This document shows positions 32,449 through 41,700 of a stretch of 64,000 nt of DNA, in pieces. The position numbers were made by a program, and so were the translations under genes. The stretch comes from Chryseosolibacter sp964438975 (GTDB lineage: Bacteria > Bacteroidota > Bacteroidia > Cytophagales > Cyclobacteriaceae), in the NCBI GenBank assembly GCA_964438975.1, contig CAYTMU010000004.1:1-64000 (forward strand). The letters run 5' to 3'. The first letter of the stretch is position 1, and every line of letters begins with the position of its first letter. Under the pieces are notes generated by a model. The model saw nothing but the letters and a program-made list of their open reading frames with translations. It was not told the origin of the DNA and ran no database searches.

Positions 32449-33393
32449 TTACGCGGCGTTCCAGGTATCGTGCAGCCATCGAAGGTCGCGGCGCATTGCG
32501 TCGATCACGACTTTCCTGTCTACGGTGATCTTGGATTGGCCGTGTTCGGCACCGCCAAGCGGATACTCGAAGTGGAGCGATACCGGCACGTTAATTCCGT
32601 ATTCTTTCAGTAGCGCGAAGTATGTCTTGAAATCGACCATGCCTTCGCCCAACGGCACATTCTGAACGACATAGGCATCGTCTTTCTTCGTCCAGAGAAA
32701 GTCCTTTATGGCGATGGTCTTGATTTCGGAATGGATCAGGCGCAACCCGTTTCTCCAGGACAATCCACCTTCTACGACTGCGTGCCGGATATCGTATTGT
32801 ACACCCATGGATGTCTTTTCCGCTTTTTGCACCATGTCATACAACTCCCAGATCGAAGCACCGGCACGAATACCGGCGTGGTTCTGATATGCGCCGACGA
32901 TACCGATCTGCTTATTCAGTATACTGAGACCGCGGATAGTATGCTGGAATTCTTCGATCGCCGCGGGGATACTCTTGTCTTTCGGGTAGCCCAGCCATGT
33001 CATGCGATAATACCGGACTCCGTTGGCTGCCGCGGTTTCCAGAACCTTTTTGTCCACTGGATTGCCAGCATCGCTGACCGCGGTTGTCATCATCGTATGG
33101 GCGAGTCCTGCTTTGCGGATTGCCTCGACCGCTTTCGGAAGGTCTGATTCAACACGTTCGGGCAATACGTGGCCTTTTGGTCTTACCGTAAGGTCTACCC
33201 CGTCGAATCCGATCTCCCGGGCAGCGTTGGCCATCTCCGTATAATCCAGGAACTGCAGGTGTTTTGAAAAGACGTGAACCTTCAATGGCGGAGCACTCGT
33301 CGACAGGGTACCGGCTTTGAGGTGCGTACCCAGGAATGGTGCAAATGATCCGGCTAGGATCGACTTTTTGATGAAGGCTCTTCTCGATTCCAT
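32449..33393 (-). CDS. exported sugar phosphate isomerase/epimerase-like TIM barrel
   Basis: The 314-residue protein begins with a Tat-type signal (SRRAFIKKSILAGSFAPFLG). The barrel is of the AP-endonuclease-2/xylose-isomerase-like family: EIGFDGVDLTVRPKGHV near 62-78, GVRYYRMTWLGYP, QNHAGIRAG (metal-ligand His), VQYDIRHAVVEGG and SLHFEYPLGGAEHG (Glu/His ligands). Family members epimerise or cleave sugars and keto-sugars; members next to DUF1080 and oxidoreductase genes take part in 3-keto-glycoside breakdown in studied gut Bacteroides. It is the second gene of the operon. Confidence 0.85.
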   Translation of the reverse strand: MESRRAFIKKSILAGSFAPFLGTHLKAGTLSTSAPPLKVHVFSKHLQFLDYTEMANAAREIGFDGVDLTVRPKGHVLPERVESDLPKAVEAIRKAGLAHTMMTTAVSDAGNPVDKKVLETAAANGVRYYRMTWLGYPKDKSIPAAIEEFQHTIRGLSILNKQIGIVGAYQNHAGIRAGASIWELYDMVQKAEKTSMGVQYDIRHAVVEGGLSWRNGLRLIHSEIKTIAIKDFLWTKKDDAYVVQNVPLGEGMVDFKTYFALLKEYGINVPVSLHFEYPLGGAEHGQSKITVDRKVVIDAMRRDLRWLHDTWNAA

Positions 33394-33458
33394 GGCTTTT
33401 GTGATTTCGCGTAGAGGACCCGTTGTTTTCTCGCCAGGTCCGGTTTATCAATGAGTTG

Positions 33459-34886
33459 TTACTTGAGTTTCAGGGAGTAGTTGCTGTTGCTCCACGCCCG
33501 TGTGACCTTTCCGGTTTTCTCGTCGCGTTCGAAGCGCACCTCCTCACCCAGATCGTCGTGCCGGCGTATCCGGCGGAATACATCGCCGCTGACATGATGA
33601 AGCAAGGTCATATCTTCCAGTGGATTTTCTGAAGGCAGGTCGACGATGGCGAGATTCCCGTACCAGTTCATTACTTTCCTTTCAGATCCCCATGGCTGGG
33701 CGCTGTATATGCCGGTGTACTGCTCAAGATCGATGCTGCTAGGTGCATTCTTTTTCTCTTTCATCCCCTTCAGGAAGATATTTCGCATCTGGCTCGCGTA
33801 CTTCCAGGGGTTTTCCATTGTATTCACGAGCACTATGAAGGCGAGCTTCTGTTCGGGTTCCATCACCAGCACGCTTCGATAACCTGGGCAGGAACCCCAG
33901 TGGCCGACCAATGTCTTGCCGCTGTTCTGGAACACCGTAAAGCCGAGACCCCAATGAACTTTCCAATCCGGATCTACCCAGTGTACGCGCTGCATCTCCT
34001 TCAGCGTTGCTGATTTTAGGATCTCCTTTCCACCGTGGTTCAGAAGCCTGAACTGCCAGGACGCGAACTGTGCGAGGTCAAGCACCGTGGATGCGTAGCC
34101 CGCGGCTGCCTGAATGCCTTTGGTATCGAACAGCGGCACCACGTCGCGTGTGCCCTCGCGGTTAAGGGATGCATAGCCGGTGGCCAACTTGCTGCCCCAT
34201 AGCTCTTCCGGCATTCGTGGATATGTATTCGTCAATCGCAGTGGTTTGAGGATGTGTTCCTGCACATAAACTTCGAACGGGTCGCCCGACAATTTTTCGA
34301 CTACTTCTCCAAGCAGTGTCATGCCCAGATTGCTGTATTGAAAATAGGTGGAAGCAGGGTAAAGGGTCTCCTGCTGGTCAAGCCTTTCCGCTATTTGATC
34401 TCCTGTCGGAAATTTGAAGTCCGGGGCTGACCAATATGGAAAATCTGCTTCTCTAGGCAAACCGGAAGAGTGTGTCAGAAGGTTTCGGATAGTGATCGGT
34501 CCGCTGTCGGAAAATTGCTGTCGTATTTGTCTTTCAGGGAGAATGGTCGCGAGCGAGTCGTCAAGCCTCAGCTTTCCCTGCTCGTACAGTTGCATGATCG
34601 CAATAGAAGTGAACAGTTTTGTGATCGAGCAAATGCTGTATATCGTCTGAGGGGTTGCCGGTATTTTTTTTTTGATGTCAGCAAGTCCGTACCCTTTGCT
34701 CCAGATGATCTCCTGGTTCTGCACGATGGCGACAGAAATTCCGGGAAGGCGGTCGTAGACCTGCTGCGCTTCCAACCACGCGTCAATGTAGTGCACCGCG
34801 TCAGGGAGGGGCTCCTTCCCTTCATGCTGTGCCTGGGCTGCGAAAGTGGCGAAGCAGATAACGAGCGAGAACAGCCGGAATTTCAT
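33459..34886 (-). CDS. secreted serine hydrolase of the beta-lactamase class C family
   Basis: The 475-residue protein has a signal peptide (MKFRLFSLVICFATFAAQAQ) and the serine beta-lactamase fold: the SxxK motif is SITK (in SICSITKLF near 95-103), the YxN motif is YSN (in FQYSNLGMTLLG near 188-199), and the third motif is HWG (LVGHWGSCPGYR) in place of KTG, as usual for esterase/peptidase members. Extra C-terminal domain of about 100 residues. It is the first gene of the five-gene operon. A role as esterase removing acyl decorations from glycans, or as peptidoglycan peptidase, is possible; antibiotic resistance is unlikely from this motif set. Confidence 0.87.
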   Translation of the reverse strand: MKFRLFSLVICFATFAAQAQHEGKEPLPDAVHYIDAWLEAQQVYDRLPGISVAIVQNQEIIWSKGYGLADIKKKIPATPQTIYSICSITKLFTSIAIMQLYEQGKLRLDDSLATILPERQIRQQFSDSGPITIRNLLTHSSGLPREADFPYWSAPDFKFPTGDQIAERLDQQETLYPASTYFQYSNLGMTLLGEVVEKLSGDPFEVYVQEHILKPLRLTNTYPRMPEELWGSKLATGYASLNREGTRDVVPLFDTKGIQAAAGYASTVLDLAQFASWQFRLLNHGGKEILKSATLKEMQRVHWVDPDWKVHWGLGFTVFQNSGKTLVGHWGSCPGYRSVLVMEPEQKLAFIVLVNTMENPWKYASQMRNIFLKGMKEKKNAPSSIDLEQYTGIYSAQPWGSERKVMNWYGNLAIVDLPSENPLEDMTLLHHVSGDVFRRIRRHDDLGEEVRFERDEKTGKVTRAWSNSNYSLKLK

Positions 34887-34911
34887 AAACGGATTGACAC
34901 GTAATATTTTG

Positions 34912-34919
34912 GAAAGATA
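34912..34919 (-). promoter_or_regulatory. probable -7 element TATCTTTC of the five-gene operon
   Basis: TATCTTTC on the minus strand differs from TAnnTTTG only at the last base and lies 25 bases before the ATG of the serine hydrolase gene. I see no TTTG at the normal distance upstream. Confidence 0.4.
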
Positions 34920-35036
34920 GGGGATTTTTGGGTAAAGGACTTGCCATTCACCACGCAGCGCTAGCCATCTATCCTTTTTTCAGCCGCGCTTGCGGCCTGG
35001 TTGTTATCTTAACATGTCAAGTAATCCTATTACCTA

Positions 35037-37202
35037 ATGAACCTGCCTGCCAGACTGCTTTCCCTGCTCATTGTTTTTCTGATCTTTTCAGTACCGGTGT
35101 ACGCAGATGACTTTGATATCATCAAGAAGAGAGTGGTCGATGAACTGATGAAGAACCAGGTCAATGACCGTACGGTCGAAGATATCCTGAGTCGCATGTT
35201 GCCTGATGGTAGTTTCCGGGGAATTCAATACCAGGACCTCACCCGGGAGGGCGGATTTCAGCACCGTCATCACACATCGAACCTGGTAGATCTGGCGAAG
35301 GCCTGGAGCACACGGCGGTCGAAATACTACCGAAGCAAAAAGCTCCGGGAGAGAATTATCACATCGCTGAAGTACTGGGTGGACCATGATTTCGTCGGCG
35401 AGAACTGGCATGATAATCAAATATCGACGCCCACCAATCTTGTCAATCTTATGTTGGTGATGGGCAATGACTTGCCGCAAGATCTCGTCAGCAAAGCCCA
35501 GCCGATGATCGGACGCGCTCACATGAACGCATCGGGTGCGCGGCCGAGCGGCGACAGGATCGTCATCGCGGGGATTCTTGCCAAGAATCTGCTTTTTCTC
35601 GGCGATCGGGATGAATTTGACAAAGTGATCCGCATCATCGAAGGGGAGATCAAGTTCAATACGGGGCAGCGCGGGATGCAGCATGACTACAGTTTCCATC
35701 ACCGCGTCGACCGCGTTAACAACACCACGTCCTATGGCTATGGAAAGTATGCCAATGCGTTTGGTGAGTGGTCGTATTATGTTGCGAATACTCGGTATGC
35801 TTTTTCAAAGGAGAAGATCAATCACCTGGTCGACTATTACCTGGAAGGGATATACAAGCAGCTGGTTTATGGCGTGTACGTCGACGTCAGTGTGAAGAAC
35901 CGGAGCATTACTCAGAAATCGGATTTTCATCCACTCGGAACACTTGAAATAGAACGGCTCCTGGTAAGCACAGACTATCGCAAGGACGAGTTGGAGGAGA
36001 TCCTGCGGTTGAGAAGGGGAGAGGCGAAGCCGTCGCGTTCCTTTGCGAAATTCTTCTGGCAAACGGAGCATTTTGTCATTCAACGCCCTGGTTACTATAC
36101 GACGGTCCGGATGTTTTCCACCAGGAACCGGAACATGGAAATGCCGTACAATGGCCCGGGAAAGCCCACACATCACCGTGCTGATGGAACGAACTATCTG
36201 CTGCTGCGCGGTGATGAGTATCACGACATCTGGCCGGTTTATGATTGGCAGAAGATATCCGGTACGACCGTGATGCAGAAAACCAAACTGCACGGTCCCG
36301 ACAGTATTCAACTCGACGGTCTGCGCGATTTTGTCGGTGCCGTAACGGACGGAATATATGGCGCAGTGGCCTTCGATTTCAAGAGCCCGCATGATATGGT
36401 AGAGGCGAAGAAGTCCTGGTTCTTTTTTGATGATGAGTACGTCTGCATAGGCACCAACGTGAATTCACGGCCGGGCATACCCGTGGCCACCACGGTTGAG
36501 CAGGTTTTGTTGCGTGGTGATGTGACGATCGCGCAGGGTGGCGAGACGAAGAAATTGCCACGCGGTGACCGAAAACTCGAAAATGTGAAAGCGGTGCACC
36601 AGGGCCGGGTGGGATATGTCTTTCCCGAACCTGTTTCGATACACCTTTCTAACCAGGAGGAAAGCGGACGCTGGTCGGATATCACGGATCAGAAGTACAT
36701 CTCCACGGAGCTCGTAAAGAAAGATGTTTTCAAACTCTGGTTCGATCACGGAAAGAGTCCGGACAGTGCCTCATATGAGTACATCGTTGTTCCGAATGTG
36801 GATACCTCAGAGTTGCTCAGGACAAAGGACGACAATCGTGGAATCGAGGTCCTTGCGAGGAATGGAAACGTTCATGCGGTCCTGAACAGGAAGTTGGGGA
36901 TCGCCCAGATGGCATTTTACCGCGCAGCGGAGGTGACGGTGTCCGAGGGTGTGAAAGTTCGAATGGACAGTCAGGGTATGGCGATGATAAAGATGCAGAA
37001 TGGACGGATTTCGGAACTTGCGGTATCAGATCCGTCGAGGAAGCTGGACAGGCTGTTAATCAGCTTACCTGGTATGTATGAAACAGGTGCGGAGGGTGTG
37101 ACCTCGTTGTTTCGCGAAAAGGAAAGGAACACTTTGTTAATAATCGATCTGCCCCGCGGCGTCTACCGCGGGAGTACCACGGTGATCAATTTGAGTCAGT
37201 AA
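35037..37202 (+). CDS. polysaccharide lyase of the PL8 type
   Basis: The 721-residue protein has a signal peptide (LLSLLIVFLIFSVPVYA) and the PL8 layout of an alpha/alpha toroid followed by a super-sandwich. Catalytic-site elements visible are the Asn in NWHDNQISTPTNL near 122-134, the His in QHDYSFHHR near 217-225, the Tyr in YGYGKYANAF near 234-243, the Arg in KNRSIT near 288-293, and the DEYHDIWPVYDWQKISGTT block near 394-412 that closes the active site. PL8 enzymes cleave hyaluronan, chondroitin, xanthan or similar uronic-acid chains by beta-elimination. It is divergent from the five-gene glycan operon across 150 bases. Confidence 0.85.
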   Translation: MNLPARLLSLLIVFLIFSVPVYADDFDIIKKRVVDELMKNQVNDRTVEDILSRMLPDGSFRGIQYQDLTREGGFQHRHHTSNLVDLAKAWSTRRSKYYRSKKLRERIITSLKYWVDHDFVGENWHDNQISTPTNLVNLMLVMGNDLPQDLVSKAQPMIGRAHMNASGARPSGDRIVIAGILAKNLLFLGDRDEFDKVIRIIEGEIKFNTGQRGMQHDYSFHHRVDRVNNTTSYGYGKYANAFGEWSYYVANTRYAFSKEKINHLVDYYLEGIYKQLVYGVYVDVSVKNRSITQKSDFHPLGTLEIERLLVSTDYRKDELEEILRLRRGEAKPSRSFAKFFWQTEHFVIQRPGYYTTVRMFSTRNRNMEMPYNGPGKPTHHRADGTNYLLLRGDEYHDIWPVYDWQKISGTTVMQKTKLHGPDSIQLDGLRDFVGAVTDGIYGAVAFDFKSPHDMVEAKKSWFFFDDEYVCIGTNVNSRPGIPVATTVEQVLLRGDVTIAQGGETKKLPRGDRKLENVKAVHQGRVGYVFPEPVSIHLSNQEESGRWSDITDQKYISTELVKKDVFKLWFDHGKSPDSASYEYIVVPNVDTSELLRTKDDNRGIEVLARNGNVHAVLNRKLGIAQMAFYRAAEVTVSEGVKVRMDSQGMAMIKMQNGRISELAVSDPSRKLDRLLISLPGMYETGAEGVTSLFREKERNTLLIIDLPRGVYRGSTTVINLSQ

Positions 37203-37234
37203 CGGCAAGAACGATCTGATATCTATTTAAAACG

Positions 37235-37249
37235 ATTCTAAATTAGAAT
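37235..37249. promoter_or_regulatory. 15-bp inverted repeat ATTCTAA-A-TTAGAAT upstream of the act operon
   Basis: A perfect 7-1-7 inverted repeat lies 30 bases before a -7-like TACTTTCG and 195 bases before the actA start. The 7-1-7 spacing is that of Fur-family boxes, though the sequence is not a known box. No T-run follows, so it is not a terminator of the PL8 gene. Confidence 0.4.
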
Positions 37250-37278
37250 ATTTCCGACAAGACAGTCGCTTTCTTCTT

Positions 37279-37286
37279 TACTTTCG
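37279..37286 (+). promoter_or_regulatory. possible -7 element TACTTTCG of the act operon
   Basis: TACTTTCG matches TAnnTTTG at six of eight positions (TA and TTT, then CG shifted), and TTTC lies 24 bases upstream. It would leave a leader of about 150 bases before actA. Weak by itself. Confidence 0.3.
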
Positions 37287-37443
37287 CCACCGGATTTTGC
37301 CGTCGGCATTGACGTAGTCAAACGCTAGTCAGAATGCAGTGCAGGACTTCAAAAAAAGTTCTCGTGGGCAAATAAATTTGAAAAAATGCATTCCAATAGT
37401 AGATTTGTGCGCACTTGTTTTGGAAAACGGACACTCATTTGAC

Positions 37444-38670
37444 ATGACTATAAATTACCATTGCTCCGCTCGGAAGTCCCTTATCTTTTCCATAGTCCTC
37501 GCATTTCTCAGTTTATCAACCTTTGCTCAAGAGATTCCCACCGACGATGCGGCGATCGCTGCGGGGAAACAATTGTTTGATACAAACTGTAAGACCTGTC
37601 ACCGGGTTGACTCGAAACTGATCGGACCACCGCTTGCTGGTGTTGAAGACAGGGCTCCGTCCATTGAATGGATCCAACACTTTGTGCGCAACTCTTCGGC
37701 AGTCATAGCCAGCGGCGAGCCATATGCAGTCAAACTCTTTAATGAGTACAACAAGGTTCTAATGACTTCATTCTCTTCACTTTCGAATGAAGACATTCTA
37801 AATATTCTCGGGTACGTAAAAGCGGAAGCGGAGAAGCCCGCGGCACCTGCTCAGCCTGGCCAACCGGTTGCCGGACAAGCTGATGGAGGAGCTCCTCAGT
37901 ATCTGAATCTCATTCTCAGCGGGATGGTTATCATCCTGGTTTTACTGATCATAATTCTCCTCTTCCTGATCTCGGCGATCAAGCGTTTCCTGGATACCAG
38001 GGACCTCACCGACGAACAAAAGGAAGTTGTTCATTCATCCATAACGTTCGGAGGTATCACACGCAGCCGAGGGTTCATTTTTGCCGTTGCGTTCCTGGTC
38101 GCAGCGCTTGGCTTTAAGGCTGTGATCAACGCGCTCTTTTCCGTCGGTGTTCAGAAGGGATATGCCCCTGAACAGCCCATCGCTTTCTCACATAAGATCC
38201 ACGCCGGACAGTATGAGATCGATTGCCAGTATTGCCACACGGGTGCGGCAGTTGGAAAGAACGCGACGATTCCTTCCGTCAATGTTTGTATGAACTGTCA
38301 CAACCAGATCAAGAGTGGTACATTGACCGGGGAAACCGAAATTGGAAAGATCCTGCGTGCCTATAATGAGAACAGACCCATCGAATGGGTACGTGTTCAT
38401 AACCTGCCGGATCTTGCGTACTTCAACCACTCACAGCACGTGACGGTCGGCGATGTCGATTGCGAAACCTGCCACGGACCGATACAAGAGATGGATGTTG
38501 TTCGCCAGCATTCTCTGTTGACCATGGGATGGTGTATTGATTGCCACCGGACCACACAAGTCAATGCCCAGGGCAATGCGTATTACGACAAGCTACTGGA
38601 AGTACACGAAGGATCAGGGATGACTGTCGAAGATATCGGAGGTCTCGAATGTAGCAAATGCCATTACTAG
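37444..38670 (+). CDS. actA: alternative complex III multihaem cytochrome c subunit, fused to an extra cytochrome c domain
   Basis: From ATG 37444 the protein has 408 residues; this start places a signal peptide (LIFSIVLAFLSLSTFAQ) at the N-terminus, which the longer readings do not. It begins with a monohaem cytochrome c domain (CKTCH near 49, GPPLAGV), then a transmembrane helix near 153-177, a second near 210-229, and the ActA pentahaem part with CQYCH, CMNCH, CETCH, CIDCH and CSKCH near 261, 283, 341, 364 and 404. Standard ActA has five haems; the sixth, N-terminal haem makes this a fused electron-transfer subunit. The complex oxidises menaquinol and reduces cytochrome c or the oxidase directly. 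Confidence 0.92.
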   Translation: MTINYHCSARKSLIFSIVLAFLSLSTFAQEIPTDDAAIAAGKQLFDTNCKTCHRVDSKLIGPPLAGVEDRAPSIEWIQHFVRNSSAVIASGEPYAVKLFNEYNKVLMTSFSSLSNEDILNILGYVKAEAEKPAAPAQPGQPVAGQADGGAPQYLNLILSGMVIILVLLIIILLFLISAIKRFLDTRDLTDEQKEVVHSSITFGGITRSRGFIFAVAFLVAALGFKAVINALFSVGVQKGYAPEQPIAFSHKIHAGQYEIDCQYCHTGAAVGKNATIPSVNVCMNCHNQIKSGTLTGETEIGKILRAYNENRPIEWVRVHNLPDLAYFNHSQHVTVGDVDCETCHGPIQEMDVVRQHSLLTMGWCIDCHRTTQVNAQGNAYYDKLLEVHEGSGMTVEDIGGLECSKCHY

Positions 38671-38779
38671 TAGAACCCGGAAGGTCATATGCAGTCGACG
38701 CTGTGGGAAACCGGCAAGCGAGCACCTTTCCGAAAGCAAATTGAACAGAACATTAGCTTTTAAGTTGCGATAAACGAAT

Positions 38780-41700
38780 ATGGAATCTAAGAAAATATAC
38801 TGGAAGGGGATCGGCCAACTCACGAACCGCACTGCGTTTGTGAAGAATGGGCAGGACGAGTTCGGTCCCGACCCTGGTCCGGAGGAAGATCTGGGTCACT
38901 CCCGGAGAGATTTTTTAAAGATGATGGGCTTTGGTGTCGCGGCTGCTTCACTCGCGGCGTGTGAAGCCCCGGTACGCAACGCTATTCCTTTCGTTAACGG
39001 CCCTGACGACTACCTGGCTAGTGTCCCCAACTATTACGCTTCGACGTACATTAACGGTGGCGATTACTGCAGTATCGTTGTGAAGACGCGCGAAGGCCGG
39101 CCGATCAAGGTCGATGGTAACGCCCTTTCTTCCGTTACCCGTGGCGGAACCAGTGCGCAGGTGGAAGCCTCCGTTCTTTCCTTGTATGACAATGATCGCC
39201 TTCGCGGCCCGAAATCAAAGGGTTCGCGTATCACCTGGGAAGAACTCGATTCACAGGTGAGTTCCAGGTTGAACGAGATCGCGCGCACGGGCGGGCAGAT
39301 CCGCATTGTCAGTAATTCGATCCTAAGCCCGACCACGAAGCTCGCAATCGAGCGGTTCACGTCGAAATATCCTACCACGCAGCATATTCAATACGACCCG
39401 GTTTCCGAATACGGTATTCGCAAGGCGAACCTGGAAAGTTTCGGAAGGGCGTTCACCCCCTCATATGACTTCAGCAAAGCCAGCACCATCGTTGGCATCG
39501 GAGCTGACTTTCTGGGAACCTGGGGAGCAACAATTGAACACACCAAGCAATACGCGCAGACACGGGAAGTCAGCGAGACCAAGAAAGAGATGTCTCGTCA
39601 CTACCAGTTTGAGCCATTGCTGACGATGACAGGCGCTAATGCCGATTATCGCACACCGATCAAACCATCGGAAGAGGGAGCAATAGTCGTTGAGTTGTAT
39701 AATCAGATCGCCCGTAAGGCAGGCAGGCCCACCGTTAGTGGTGGTGGGATCGATAGACAATACCTCTCGCGTGCAGTTGTTGAGTTGTGGCAGAACAGGG
39801 GTAAGGCGCTTGTCGTGGCAGGTTCCAACGACAGCGCGGTTCAGGTATTGGTCAACGGCATCAACGATATGCTTGGAAGTTATGGCACTACCATTCTTCC
39901 GAACACGCCAGTCAACTACCGCCAGGGTAATGATGAGGCAATGAATGCCTTCGTCAACGACGTGGTTCAAAACCGCGTAGCCGCGGTCATATTCTACAAT
40001 TGCAACCCTGCCTACGATCATCCGCGAGGAGCGGAGTTGGGCGAAGCGATCAAAGCTGTGTCGCTGTCAATCGCGACCGGATACAAGGAGGAGGAAACAG
40101 GTACACAATGCCAATACCTCGCACCGGATCATCACTATCTTGAGTCGTGGAATGACGCCGAACCGCGGAGTAATCACTTCAGCCTTTCACAGCCTGTTAT
40201 CACCCAGCTGTTCAAGACCCGTCAGGTGCAGGAAAGCCTCCTGGTTTGGGCCGGAGAAGAACAGACTAACTACTTCGAGTTCCTCAAAGAAAACTGGAGA
40301 ACCCGGTTTTACCGTGGAGCCACACCTGACTTTCAGGCGTTTTGGGATAAATGCCTGTACGACGGTGTCTTCGAACAACCCGTTACGGAAGGTGCAGCGA
40401 CCGTGTTTAACGGTGATGTCAACGCAGCTGCGAGCGCCATCGCGAATAACTACAAGGCGTCGGAGGTGGAACTTGTCGTATATGCGAGTTCAACGATCGG
40501 CGACGGTTCACAAGCCAACAACCCGCTGTTGCAGGAACTTGCCGACCCGATCACGAAAGTTGTGTGGGATAACTACGTAACCGTATCGGTCAAAGATGCT
40601 GCCAATATTTCATTTGATGAAAGCCATACGAAGATGGCGTCGATCACCGTCAATGGCAGCACAGTAAAACTACCTGTGATGGTTCAGCCAGGTCAGCTTC
40701 CGGGTATAATCGGGATCGCCCTGGGATATGGACGTACAAAGGCCGGACGTGTTGCCGATAATATCGGTGCTAACGTTTATCCATTTGTTAAACAGGTAAA
40801 CGGATCCCTGAGTTACGTAGCGACTGACGTTCAATTCGAAATTCATTATAAGGAGGACTACCAACTTGCCCAGACCCAGACGCAGAACACGTACATGGGC
40901 CGCAAGTCTGTGATCCAGGAGACAACCCTGTCGGAATTCAACGATGGAACTTTCGCAAAAGAGAAGTTCCAGCCGATGATCAGCACATGGACGTCACCGG
41001 ATCATAAGATGGATCCTGAAAAGCTTACACTCTGGAAAGACCACGAGTACAAAGGTCACCATTGGGGAATGGCGATCGACCTCAATACCTGTATCGGATG
41101 CAGCGCCTGTATCGTTGCCTGTAACGTTGAAAACAACGTGGCGCTTGTCGGTCGGGAAGAGGTGATCAATCGCCGCGAGATGCTATGGCTGCGAATTGAT
41201 CGCTACTACAGCAGTGATGCGCCTGCCGACGATTGGACCGGTGCCGAGTTCGCCGCAGAAAATCCCGAAGTTGTATTTCAGCCGATGCTATGTCAGCACT
41301 GTAACAACGCACCTTGCGAGACCGTATGTCCGGTAGCGGCCACTACCCACAGTACCGAAGGACTCAACCAGATGGCGTACAACCGATGCATCGGTACGCG
41401 CTATTGCGCTAACAACTGTCCGTATAAGGTACGGCGCTTCAACTGGTTCAAGTACCACGATAACAAACAATTTGCCGATATCAATACGTCGATGAATACC
41501 GATCTTGGCAAGATGGTACTGAACCCCGATGTCACTGTTCGTTCGCGCGGTGTCATGGAAAAATGTTCTTTCTGTGTACAGCGTATTCAGGCAGGTAAAC
41601 TCACGGCGCGCAAGGAAAAAAGAACGCTCCGCGACGGAGAAGTTGTTACAGCTTGTGCTGCAGCTTGTTCGACAGGTGCGATTCTCTTCGGCGATATGAA

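Noticed and set aside
33459..34886. Beta-lactamase as a resistance gene
   Set aside because: The third motif is HWG rather than KTG and the neighbours are glycan-active, so an esterase or peptidase role is more likely.
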